Shown: positions 9,983-18,733 of the stretch, one piece after another | Position numbering within the stretch: the first letter of the stretch is position 1 | How the letters are laid out: every line of letters starts with the position of its first letter | Assembly: GCF_016097415.1 (NCBI RefSeq) | Contig: NZ_JAEHGE010000001.1 | Location: forward strand, 3,025,157-3,089,156 | Reading direction: 5' to 3' | DNA from: a sulfur-oxidizing endosymbiont of Gigantopelta aegis | Lineage (GTDB): Bacteria > Pseudomonadota > Gammaproteobacteria > GRL18 | DNA length: 64,000 nucleotides | Translations under genes and position numbers: made by a program | The notes under the pieces: model-generated | Databases searched by the model: none | What the model was told of the DNA's origin: nothing | What the model saw: only the letters and a program-made list of their open reading frames with translations

Positions 9983-10833
9983 TGCTTATCACTCTCGTTT
10001 AAATCAAGAATAATCTCATAGCGTTGTGATAAATTTTTATAAAACAATTTATTCGCTTTAGCTTGCTGATAGTCTTTCCAATCCCGCTGCAATTTATCAC
10101 GAATCTCTACCAATGCAGGTAAACGAGGACTAACACGCTTATGCACAAAAACAAGATGTTCACCATATTCGGAACTGATAGGCCCTTGCCATTGCTGTAA
10201 GTCCAGCTTAAAAAGCGCTAGTGAAAATTCGTCACCAAATAACCTGCTTATTTCCACTTTTCTTTCATCTTGAAACTCATAGGGTAATAATGATCGATCG
10301 CCTAAATTAATGCTATCGACTATTTCCTTGTCCGTACGCAACTGCTGTAATATTGTTGTTGCTCGTTGTGTATTATTTTTTGACGGTGTTAGAAAAATTT
10401 GTTCAAAACTGATGCTGGCGGGAAGTATATAGTTATCTTTATGTGCCGTTAAGTAGGTATTTAATTCGACCTCTGTTGGCTCAGGAATAAAGCTTAAATC
10501 ATTAAATAAATATTCCATTTTTCTTGCCAGACGACGACGTACGATCACATCATCCTTGTCCAAGCCTAATGCCATTGCTTCACGATAGAGTATTTTTTCT
10601 CGTATCAACTGGCTTAGTTGGTGTTCTCTTTCTTCGGCACTTGCAGGTCTTCCCCTGTTGCGTATCCAAGTGTTCGCTAATTGGTCTAAATCAGCCTGAT
10701 GGATAATAATGACCTTCTCTGTTGTATCTTGCTGATCACTTATTTGATAAAAAAGTACAAAAAGTCCTGCGCCTATTACTAAAAAATGTAATAAAGGTTC
10801 ATGTAATAAATAACTCAGTCGGGATTGTTTCAT
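9979..10833 (-). CDS. Membrane-anchored parvulin-like peptidyl-prolyl isomerase (PpiC/SurA type)
   Basis: The 284-residue protein has one N-terminal anchor (LHFLVIGAGLFVLFYQ). A helical SurA-N-like segment (REHQLSQLIREKILYREAMALGLDKDDVIVRRRL in the 80-115 region) follows, then a degenerate rotamase domain with QIFLTPSK and YGEHLVFVHKR. It should act at the periplasmic face. The stop overlaps the HupE start, and the DUF3604 gene lies just upstream on the same strand. This suggests the parvulin assists folding of its cluster partners. Confidence 0.82.
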   Translation of the reverse strand: MKQSRLSYLLHEPLLHFLVIGAGLFVLFYQISDQQDTTEKVIIIHQADLDQLANTWIRNRGRPASAEEREHQLSQLIREKILYREAMALGLDKDDVIVRRRLARKMEYLFNDLSFIPEPTEVELNTYLTAHKDNYILPASISFEQIFLTPSKNNTQRATTILQQLRTDKEIVDSINLGDRSLLPYEFQDERKVEISRLFGDEFSLALFKLDLQQWQGPISSEYGEHLVFVHKRVSPRLPALVEIRDKLQRDWKDYQQAKANKLFYKNLSQRYEIILDLNESDKQ

Positions 10834-10910
10834 GCTTGGATTATATGGGAAAATGGAAGGAGAATGCAGATAAGTTTCTACATTATTATGTGTAATGATT
10901 TAAAAATGCT

Positions 10911-10946
10911 CGTAGGGTGGACATGGCTTTATCTACCCACCCTACG
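10911..10946. repeat. Short GTAGGGTGG palindrome
   Basis: CGTAGGGTGG and CCACCCTACG flank a 16-base centre (ACATGGCTTTATCTAC). This is the shortest member of the palindrome family. It lies between the broken DUF3604 gene and the parvulin gene, so it may form a hairpin in a transcript covering both. Confidence 0.75.
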
Positions 10947-11933
10947 ATGCCACCTAACCTTTCTTCGGTGTATACCAAATAGGCGAAGTATAAGCACGTT
11001 CAGTGGTTGTCATAGGGACATCTTTAGGCATTTGTATCTTATAATACTCAGCCTCATAAGCAGTCCAGCGAGGCGTTGGGATCTCAATCACACGCGCATA
11101 ATAGAATGCACTCTGACTGGCATCAAAATCAGGGTCAGTCCAGACAGTGATCAATTCTGGTGCACCAATTGAGTTCATCCAAGTTGCATTAGCCACATCA
11201 ACCGTGTTGCCAACAGAAGGTAATTTACCTTTAGCATCAATTTTACGTCCATCCGACCATACCACGTCATACACTTTTTCATGTAATTTGTTGTTGCTAT
11301 CCAACCAGCCTTTGATCACTTGAATACGATCCAGATTACCACTCAAGGGATCTTTCATTGCGGCTAATAGGAAACTAGGTGCTTTTTTACCTTTTGGCAC
11401 TGAGGGTAAATCACCACCCATAGGGACACCTTTAGCATAACCAAGTTTTGCCGGTAGGCGATTATTCGCATCAGCAGCAGCAAAATCCCAGCCGCCAAAG
11501 AAACGAACCGTCATGCGACTGCCTGTGGTGGCATAAGTTTCTTTACGTTGCATGGCATCAAAGATTGAAGCACGAGTATTCTCCTGTGCCCAAACTGCGG
11601 CATAGCCCGATGCGAGAGGGTAGTAGCCCTTGTATTCTAGATCGCCCATTTTAGCCATTGGATGCTTATAACGATCTTTATTAGGCTCACCACCGGAGTG
11701 CTTGCCAAAGAAGTTATCTTCCTGTGCTGTTGCCAGTCCAGTATGACTATCGGTTGAGCCTATCATGCCGAATTTATAAGGATTAGTACCGAGATTTTTC
11801 TCCATACGTAAGCCTAATTTCAAAGCAGAACGGGCATATTCATGCTTCAGCATTGCATTTTTCTTAATAGTGCTCAGATCTAGATTACCCTGATCCCAAG
11901 TACCATAATCGGCAAATTCATCATTTTTCTTGA

Positions 11934-12883
11934 TTACCCATAAAGCTCCGCCATTTTTAGGAGCTTTCCATTCATAGGTGGCGTTTTCATCGCCACGCAT
12001 AAAAACCTTGGCATCATGTCTTTTAAGTTAAAGCGTCTATTAAACCGATAACAAAATTCAGCAAGATACCGAGGTAAATGTTTTGAGTTAATGGAATGAT
12101 AGCTTCCCTTCATAGAGTTTTTAATATTACCTATCATAGTGTTAACCCAGATAAACTCAATTTTATCAACACTTGCCGCACCACCACCCGTGACGATTGG
12201 AACATGCTTACAGTCAGCTTCTTTAACCGCAGGAAAACAATTTAACCCATCTGAGTAAACAGTACTTCCAGGTGTTAAATGAGTTTGTGCCCATCGTTTT
12301 ATTTCACTGGATTTAAACCCTTTAAGCACATTTAAATTCATTGCAATCGGGTGTCCATCTTCATTAGTAGAAACGGCTGCAACGAACGGTGTTTTATTTT
12401 CTGAACCACGACCTCTGGAGCCGCCTCTGTGCTCACCACCCCAGTAGGCATCATCAATTTGAATGATGCCTGATAAAGGTTTACTGTCATCACGTTCTTT
12501 CATAACCTGCATGATCTTTTGTTTCATACTCCAGGCTGTATTGTAGCTTACCTTAAGCTGTCTCTTTAATTCTAATGCTGAAACCGCTGTCTTCAATTGA
12601 GTCATAAGATGAATCGCTAAAACCACTTAGATAAAGGCAGTTTGGTACTATCAAATATTGTCCCACAGGTTGCTGATGTCTGATGATGACAATGGTGGCA
12701 CTGATAAAGATGGCGATGTTCTAGAGTGCAATAAGTCTTATTGCCACACTCTGGGCAAACAAATCCATCAGGAAATTTCCATTTAAATATAGCTTGTCGG
12801 CACTGTTTGTCAGTGCCATAATCATTAAAAAGCTCAAATAAACTATAACCTTCTTGAAACTGAATTTTATTTTTTGACATCAT
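11934..12883 (-). pseudogene. IS1595-family transposase, frameshifted
   Basis: This is the transposase of IS copy 1. An N-terminal zinc-ribbon segment (CPECGNKTYC, CHHCHHQT) reads from about 12883 to about 12617 and the DDE-type ISXO2-like catalytic part reads in another frame to 11934. Against the intact copy, the run coding W-F-L-A has four T instead of five near 12615-12618, which breaks the frame. One further difference changes Leu to Ile near residue 40. The product should be inactive unless slippage or trans-acting transposase compensates. Confidence 0.92.
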
Positions 12884-12910
12884 TCTACTCCACACATAAT
12901 CTATACTTTA

Positions 12911-12959
12911 ATTATAGTATAATTATAGTATAATTATAGTATAATTATAGTATAATTAT
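12911..12959. repeat. 11-bp tandem repeat upstream of transposase (copy 1)
   Basis: ATTATAGTATA is repeated 4.5 times without mismatch. Read on the transposase strand, each unit contains TATAAT, a consensus -10 hexamer, so the array offers several possible promoter -10 elements just before the transposase ribosome site GGAG. It is identical in the second IS copy. Confidence 0.85.
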
Positions 12960-14118
12960 CGAAATATGGCGGAGCTTTGTGGGTAATCAAGTCATTTTTT
13001 GACAAGAATGGATGGGCTTCACCATCACCTTTTATTTGAGTGGCTTCATAAAGACGCTCACGTTTAGCACGCATTTCTACGTATTTTTTACCAATCTTTT
13101 TACCAAAGGCTTTGGTCTCAGGAAACATGATGCCATTACTGAGATTACCATTATGTGCAATGGCTAATACCTGTCCCGCAGTCTTTGCTTCGTATTCATC
13201 CATCCAATTCCATAAATCAACCGGGTTAGTGCTACCCAATGGTGGTGTTGCGGTAAAGGGTTCCATGAGCTTAGCTCTATCAGCATTATCCCGATACATC
13301 ACAACACGATGTAAGTTATTACCTTTAACCAGTGAGGTCCACTCATAGCCGATAAAAGCAGTAAATCGCCCCGGTTCATTGGCCTCTTCAGCTGCATCGA
13401 TAATGCTATCCCAGGTGTTACGATAAACACTGGTACCAGGCAATGAAGCCAGTTCTTTAGGAAATTTATCCTGTGAGAATGCGGCAATGAGTTCACCGGC
13501 GGCCTTAACCCCCTCTTGGCCCCCCTTGTTTACCATAGCATTCCAGCGACGGCCTTTTTCACTGGCCATGACATAGGGTGCGCCAGCTTGTAGATCAGGA
13601 AAGAAGCCCATATTATCAGAGTGATCAGCAACAACTAAAAAATCCAACGGACGCGATAAACGTACTGGCTGGCCAGTTGAGGAAATGACTTCTTTACCCT
13701 TGGCAAAACGATAGGCATCCGGTGGTAATAAATTCGCACCAAAGGCACCTGCATCAAATGAAATTGCTGTATGTAAGTGAGTATCACCCCATAGCGGCCG
13801 ATCAGGGAAATTACGCTGTGCATAGGGGGAGTATGGTACTTTCTTTTCTGTGGCGTGCAGAGATGCTTCGTCATCAGTGACAATCCCTCCACCAGAGGCG
13901 ATTGCTATCTGGCTAATAGCCATATTTAAACAAGCTATAGAGGCCAGTCGTGTTAATTTCATTATTAGTTTCCTTTCGCTTTTTTTTCCTGCTGAATATG
14001 CCGTTATTTTTTAACATAAAATGGTAAAAAAATCTCTGCACAAAATTCATTTAGGGAATTTTGACCTAAAAGAACATAAAATGAGCTAAATAAACCTATT
14101 TTTAATATTTATGGTTTT

Positions 14119-14298
14119 AACCTAAAAAAATCAGTTGAATCTACTGCGACCGCCTTATGCACTGAATCTTAAGGATTTTCCAGAACATTTTGACTTCACC
14201 CGTAGGGTGACTACGAATAAAGCCAAAATAACCTGTAAAACCCTTAATCTTCAGCACCTAAGTCGCTCTCGCTACGATTCAACTGATTATTTTAGGTT
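14119..14298. repeat. 180-bp MITE-like element, copy 2
   Basis: This is the inverted twin of 4261-4440, with the same 180-bp length and terminal repeats AACCTAAAAAAATCAGTTGA / TCAACTGATTATTTTAGGTT. It occupies much of the 403-bp gap between the DUF3604 gene and the metallo-beta-lactamase-fold gene. Apart from it, the gap holds only AT-rich sequence, presumably divergent promoters, with no further gene. The ATG of the next gene starts 67 bp after its end. Confidence 0.8.
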
Positions 14299-14365
14299 TA
14301 ATGATGACAAAAGCAAACATTTTAGGTAGTTTATACTTCCACCCACACAAATTAAGGAAAATAGT

Positions 14366-15292
14366 ATGACTTTTAAAAAATCAGGCTTGCTGGCAACCCT
14401 GTATTTGACTTGCCTATTGTTAGCTTTAGCTCTCACCTCCAGTCCATCTATGGCCGAAAAACATCATTCTGATAGTCCAGATTTTAAAACCATCAAAGTC
14501 AGTGATAAAATCTGGATGTTACAAGGGAAAGGCGGAAATATTGCTTTATTAGCGGGCCAACAAGGTTTGTTAATGGTTGACGATGATTATAAGGTCATGT
14601 CCAAAGCGTTGATAAAAGAACTGCAACAATTTGGTGGTTTGAATAAGCTCACCTATATTATCAACACCCATTGGCATGGTGATCATACCGAGGGTAATTT
14701 GGCTTTGGGCACTGAGGCGCATATTGTCGCCCATAATAATGTAAGAACACGCTTACTGACCGCTCAGGAAATTAAGCTGTTTAAAATGAAATCAGCACCC
14801 TATCCTGAATCTGCCTTACCCGATGTCACTTATACTTCAGCCATGACCTTGCACATCAATAAGGAAGTGGTCAATATTGTTCACTATGCCAATGGTCATA
14901 CCGATGGTGATTCCATTGTGTTCTTTAAAAAAGCCAATGTCGTACACATGGGCGATCACCATTTCTCTGGATTTTTTCCCTTTGTTGACATCGACCACGG
15001 TGGCAATGTCCTGCACATGGCAGAAAATGTTAAACAGGTGCTGACTTTGATTGATGATAAAACTCAGGTTATCCCCGGTCATGGCCCCCTATCGAAAAAA
15101 ACCGATTTGCAGGACTTTTATGAGATGCTGATTGGCACTTCTGCTGAGGTAAAAGCCATGATGGATTCCGGGCTTTCACTCACGCAGATACAGGAGAAAG
15201 GTTTATCGTCTCAATGGCAAGCCTGGACCGATGGATTTTTATCGACTGAGGTTTGGATCAGTATTGTTTATAATAGTTTGTTGACGTCTTGA
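14366..15292 (+). CDS. Secreted metallo-beta-lactamase-fold hydrolase
   Basis: The 308-residue protein has a signal peptide (LATLYLTCLLLALALTSSPSMAEK). The MBL metal motif NTHWHGDHTEGN follows near residue 102, then YANGHTDGDSIVF with a third histidine site and VIPGHGPLS near residue 234. This arrangement is seen in the broad SoxH/quinoprotein-relay type MBL proteins as well as class B lactamases. The substrate is not predictable, and a role in sulfur or periplasmic metabolism is only a guess from family habits. AGGAAAAT before the ATG is a reasonable ribosome site. Confidence 0.88.
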   Translation: MTFKKSGLLATLYLTCLLLALALTSSPSMAEKHHSDSPDFKTIKVSDKIWMLQGKGGNIALLAGQQGLLMVDDDYKVMSKALIKELQQFGGLNKLTYIINTHWHGDHTEGNLALGTEAHIVAHNNVRTRLLTAQEIKLFKMKSAPYPESALPDVTYTSAMTLHINKEVVNIVHYANGHTDGDSIVFFKKANVVHMGDHHFSGFFPFVDIDHGGNVLHMAENVKQVLTLIDDKTQVIPGHGPLSKKTDLQDFYEMLIGTSAEVKAMMDSGLSLTQIQEKGLSSQWQAWTDGFLSTEVWISIVYNSLLTS

Positions 15293-15316
15293 TCTTTTTG
15301 GAGTGAGGGATAAGAA

Positions 15317-15405
15317 CGTAGGGTGGGCACGCTTTTTGTGCCCACGCTGAAAGTGTAAATATTAGGATGATCAGCGTGGGCAGATAAAGCCATGCCCACC
15401 CTACG
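15317..15405. repeat. GTAGGGTGGGCA palindromic repeat
   Basis: CGTAGGGTGGGCACGC and the near-complement ATGCCCACCCTACG enclose an inner pair GCCCACGCTGA / TCAGCGTGGGC. It is nearly identical to the core of 63616-63708. A right-end remnant (ACGGATAGATACT at about 15431) suggests that this too was once a full MITE. It lies between two convergent genes and could serve as a shared transcript-end hairpin. Confidence 0.78.
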
Positions 15406-15440
15406 TTTTGCATATAAAGAATCCTCTTTACGGATAGATA

Positions 15441-16250
15441 CTAATTAATAGGCACAATCGCATAATCAGGCAATACAAAAAGTGCTGTCGAGACTTTTTC
15501 CTGACTAAAATTAACTAAGTTTCTTGCCTGTTTAATGCCTTTTTTGACTTTAGTAGAACCTTCTTCAGCTTGCTCATGCACTTGAAAAATCATAGGGAAG
15601 CCGTTTTTTAAATGGCTTTTAGGATTAAAGGTATGAATGGTTAAATCACAGGCTTCATGCAAATCACTGGGGATATAAGGTAGGGTTTCAGCCTGTTGGC
15701 CTGCTAAGACTTGATAAAAATCACCCATGGCAGTCACAACATCCGGCATGAGGCCGGGCACACTGACTAAGTTATAACACAATTTTTCATTAACATAGAG
15801 TTGGTAGCTTTGTGCTTTTTTCCCTGCCACCAAGGGTGCTTGTTCATCCACGGGTAATTGCACTAAATTGAGTTTTAAGTCTATGGGTGATGGCATTGTC
15901 ACCGCCACTGATTTAATTTTGATGATCTGCTTCTCATCTGAACTCACACTATAAATCGCCTTTTCCTGACGGTCATAAAGTATATAGCCGGTATCAGCTT
16001 CTTCATCTTCACTCGCTTGATTCAAGTTGTCATCAATACGCAGAAATTTATCCGTAATGGTCATTGTAACCGGATTTTTTCCGGTCAATGGTTCATAATC
16101 TGAAAAGTGGATAATGGTTGCAGCAATGTTTTCTTTGTCTGTTAGACTATTTTTTTCGTTATCTGCATAACTCAGCAAAGGCACTGACAAACACACAATT
16201 AAACTCGCACTGATGGTCTTTATTTTTTTTCTATATGTGCTATTGATCAT
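15441..16250 (-). CDS. Secreted protein of unknown function
   Basis: The 269-residue protein has a clear signal peptide (IKTISASLIVCLSVPLLSYA). The mature part is mainly beta-strand-like with acidic stretches (NQASEDEEADTG), one Cys in NEKLCYNL and one in HEACDLTI. The pattern of a stored property read as IIHFSDYEP...TMTITDKFLRID and QEKAIYSVSS resembles small periplasmic proteins of the DUF4412 kind, but I cannot confirm that. It lies 30 bp downstream of the DUF1853 gene on the same strand and may be co-transcribed. Confidence 0.7.
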   Translation of the reverse strand: MINSTYRKKIKTISASLIVCLSVPLLSYADNEKNSLTDKENIAATIIHFSDYEPLTGKNPVTMTITDKFLRIDDNLNQASEDEEADTGYILYDRQEKAIYSVSSDEKQIIKIKSVAVTMPSPIDLKLNLVQLPVDEQAPLVAGKKAQSYQLYVNEKLCYNLVSVPGLMPDVVTAMGDFYQVLAGQQAETLPYIPSDLHEACDLTIHTFNPKSHLKNGFPMIFQVHEQAEEGSTKVKKGIKQARNLVNFSQEKVSTALFVLPDYAIVPIN

Positions 16251-16280
16251 TGATTTTAATTAACTCCTAAATTTTTTTGT

Positions 16281-17348
16281 TTACAATTTTTTATTTTCAT
16301 TAAGATCTTGGGTTCTTTGACCGGCCTTCTCAAACATAGTTTCAATTGAACGCTCAAAAACGGGCCAATATTTATCAACAACCATCACCCGTTGTTGTTC
16401 CAGCCATAATTGTGATACTTCATCAAAATCCAGACGAGCAATCAGAATGCTCCGTCGCGTATTGTGAAAATGAGCCTTTAATTTATAGGCCATTTCTTTG
16501 GCTGTGAATAATTTATCTTCGAGCTCTGGATAGGATGGTGCATAAACCTGGGGTTCAAGCCAGGACAGTTTCTCTAAGATCACCCAACGCCCTATCTCAC
16601 CGGGATCAGCTAAATACCAATTTTGAATTGTTCCCCAACTACCGGCATAAAATTCTGGATTAAGGAGGTCTTTTTCATTGTCATTTAAACTTCCCTCTTC
16701 GGTCACCGGTAGAAAAATCATGCCCTTAATTAAGCCCTGATGTTGGCAAGAAACCTGTTCAATATCAAGCTCAAAGTGCTCTACTAATTTGTTTTTTCCA
16801 TCCTGAGTCTCAGACAAGGGCAATTGTTTTTTAAACAGGTGTTCAAGCTTACGCTGATACCAATCGCCACCATTAGGCCCAATCAGACGTTCAAAACCAA
16901 ACGCATTGGCTTTGAGCAGATAAAATTTAACCGCCAGTTCCAGGTGATGCAGTTGCGAGTCCTTCTCCTGATAGACAAGATCCATTTCACCCAGGGTTTT
17001 GCTAAAAGGGCCTTGACCTAATTGGGTTTGTACTTGCAGGTGAGTGGCGTATGACTGACAGTCATGCTGTTTTTTTAATAGCTCAAAAATAAACGCCCAA
17101 TAGGCTTCAAAACGAATACCTAAGCGCCATGATTTATAATTTTCCAACCAGTGTTTTAATTCACTTGGATCATCATTTAATTGTGCTAAGGCAGGTTGAA
17201 TTTGTTCATAGACTGATTGACACCATTGTTGCGTGGCACAAGTAGGATAAACACCGGACTCATTGACTAGTCCGGGGCTTAGTAATGACCACACTAAAGC
17301 GCGCACTTGGGGGTCGCTATATTGACTGTATAGAAGAATATCTTTCAT
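16281..17348 (-). CDS. DUF1853 family protein
   Basis: The 355-residue cytosolic protein begins with the typical DUF1853 opening (DPQVRALVWSLLSPGLV). The later family features are visible: RLGIRFEAYWAFIFELL near residue 76, GEMDLVYQEKDSQLHHLELAVKFYL near residue 120, and GPNGGDWYQRKLEHLFKKQL near residue 158. The GE(M/L)D...HLELAVKFY pattern recalls PD-(D/E)XK nuclease-like folds. That is my inference and not an established function. It precedes the unknown secreted protein gene by 30 bp. Confidence 0.82.
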   Translation of the reverse strand: MKDILLYSQYSDPQVRALVWSLLSPGLVNESGVYPTCATQQWCQSVYEQIQPALAQLNDDPSELKHWLENYKSWRLGIRFEAYWAFIFELLKKQHDCQSYATHLQVQTQLGQGPFSKTLGEMDLVYQEKDSQLHHLELAVKFYLLKANAFGFERLIGPNGGDWYQRKLEHLFKKQLPLSETQDGKNKLVEHFELDIEQVSCQHQGLIKGMIFLPVTEEGSLNDNEKDLLNPEFYAGSWGTIQNWYLADPGEIGRWVILEKLSWLEPQVYAPSYPELEDKLFTAKEMAYKLKAHFHNTRRSILIARLDFDEVSQLWLEQQRVMVVDKYWPVFERSIETMFEKAGQRTQDLNENKKL

Positions 17349-17407
17349 TTACAAGAGGTTATTTACAGAGGTCATAATGCTTCTGCTAAATTTTGCTTTG
17401 CCTACCA

Positions 17408-18613
17408 TTAAAGCGTAGCAAGACCGCGTTGCAAATCATTTTGAATATCTTCTATCGTTTCCAAGCCCACAGCAATGCGCAATAAACCGTCACTGATACC
17501 GGCTTTTTCACGATCTTCCACCGGCACTCGACCATGGGTCGTTGTAGCAGGATGGGTAATGGTTGATTTCACATCGCCCAAATTAGCCGTAATTGACAAT
17601 AAGCGGGTGTGATCCACCACTTGCCAGGCTTTTTCACGACTCTTATTTTTCAACTCAAAAGATAATAAACCACCAAATGCTGATTGTTGCGATGCCGCTA
17701 ATTGATGGCCGGGATGATCTGCAAGGCCGGGATAATGCACTTTGCCAATTGCAGGGTGTTGATCTAACCACTGAGCTAATTGCATAGCATTATCACAATG
17801 TGCCTTCATTCTCAGGTTTAAAGTTTCCAGCCCTTTAAGAAAGATCCAGGCATTAAAGGGACTCATGGTCGGGCCAGTGGTTCTTAACACGCCATAGACT
17901 TCACCACCCACCAGATCATTTGAACCTAAAACTGCACCACCAATGCCCCGCCCCTGACCATCAATGTATTTTGTTGCCGAGTGGATGACTACATCTGCGC
18001 CCATTGCCAGCGGTTTTTGCAGGGCAGGCGTACAGAGGCAATTGTCTACGACCAAGAGACAATCATGCTGATGTGCCAGATCAGCTAATTGCTGTATATC
18101 GGCAATTTCCACCAATGGATTTGACGGTGTTTCTAAAAACAAGATCCGGGTATTGTCCTGAATTGCCGCTTCCCAGGCACTTAGATCGGTTAAATCAACA
18201 TAGCTAGTCTGCACACCAAAACGTGCCATGTAGTTATTGAATAGCACCACGGTAGAACCAAAAATAGACCGTGAGGAGACGATATGATCACCCGTTTTCA
18301 ACAAGCCCAAACAGGTACTCATAATCGCAGCCATACCCGAAGCCGTGGCCACACAGCGCTCAGCACCTTCAAGTGCAGCTAAACGCTGTTCAAAGGTTCT
18401 AACTGTCGGGTTAGTAAAACGAGAGTAGATATTGCCCGGCTCATCACCGGAAAATCGTGCGGCAGCCTGTGCAGCAGAGTTGTAGACATAGCTTGATGTG
18501 GGAAATATGGCCTCATCATGCTCTGCTTCGTGAGTTCGTTGGTAGCCTGCTCTGATAGCTAGAGTATCAAAGCCAAGTTCTGCTTCAAAGGCAGAAAGAT
18601 CGTCGCCATTCAT
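17408..18613 (-). CDS. metZ: O-succinylhomoserine sulfhydrylase
   Basis: This PLP enzyme makes homocysteine directly from O-succinylhomoserine and sulfide for methionine synthesis. The 401-residue product has the Cys/Met-metabolism fold: GNIYSRFTNPTVRTFEQRLA near residue 60, TASGMAAI, VVDNCLCTPALQKPL, the PLP lysine in HSATKYIDGQGR near residue 205, and STITHPATTTHGRVP near residue 350. The opening GFDTLAIRAGYQRT and length match pseudomonad MetZ. Direct sulfhydrylation fits a sulfide-handling organism. Cystathionine synthase paralogues are similar, so specificity is likely but not proven. Confidence 0.9.
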   Translation of the reverse strand: MNGDDLSAFEAELGFDTLAIRAGYQRTHEAEHDEAIFPTSSYVYNSAAQAAARFSGDEPGNIYSRFTNPTVRTFEQRLAALEGAERCVATASGMAAIMSTCLGLLKTGDHIVSSRSIFGSTVVLFNNYMARFGVQTSYVDLTDLSAWEAAIQDNTRILFLETPSNPLVEIADIQQLADLAHQHDCLLVVDNCLCTPALQKPLAMGADVVIHSATKYIDGQGRGIGGAVLGSNDLVGGEVYGVLRTTGPTMSPFNAWIFLKGLETLNLRMKAHCDNAMQLAQWLDQHPAIGKVHYPGLADHPGHQLAASQQSAFGGLLSFELKNKSREKAWQVVDHTRLLSITANLGDVKSTITHPATTTHGRVPVEDREKAGISDGLLRIAVGLETIEDIQNDLQRGLATL

Positions 18614-18733
18614 GTGTTTTTCTCGTGTCGTCTGTGGTCTTAATGGTTAGCAATTGCCTAGCATAATTCATTTATTAAAAATTGGCTAGAGTCTTAGCGA
18701 TAGCATCATAAATCACTCAGCAAATACAGGAAT

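Larger units (their letters stand above)
11929..12991 (-). mobile_element. IS1595-family insertion sequence, copy 1 (1063 bp, transposase frameshifted)
   Basis: The ends are CTTGATTACCCATAAAGCTC and the complement of CTTGATTACCCACAAAGCTC, giving inverted repeats of about 26 bp with one mismatch. The element is flanked by the 8-bp direct repeat TCATTTTT (11921-11928 and 12992-12999), the target length usual for IS1595. It is almost identical to the copy at 22644-23707 but one base shorter, from a T-run loss in the transposase. It inserted into the DUF3604 gene. Confidence 0.95.
10954..13962 (-). pseudogene. DUF3604 family secreted protein, interrupted by an IS1595-family element
   Basis: The N-terminal half reads from the ATG at 13962 through a signal peptide (ending near AIASGG), the PHP-like metal motif [12 protein letters not shown] and the [10 protein letters not shown] motif. 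It is cut after about residue 323. The C-terminal half resumes at 11928 with DEFADYGTWDQG and carries GSTDSHTGLA, a further likely metal motif. Removing the IS and one 8-bp target copy gives a single frame of 1938 bp (645 residues), so the insertion is the only lesion I see. The split separates the putative metal ligands, so activity should be lost. DUF3604 function is unknown; it is distantly PHP-like. Confidence 0.9.

Noticed and set aside
12911..12959. 11-bp tandem array as iterons of an origin or as a CRISPR remnant
   Set aside because: It is part of the IS, identical in both copies, and is better explained as the transposase promoter region.
18614..18733. SAM riboswitch upstream of metZ
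   Set aside because: The 120-bp leader shows no SAM-box pattern or terminator hairpin.
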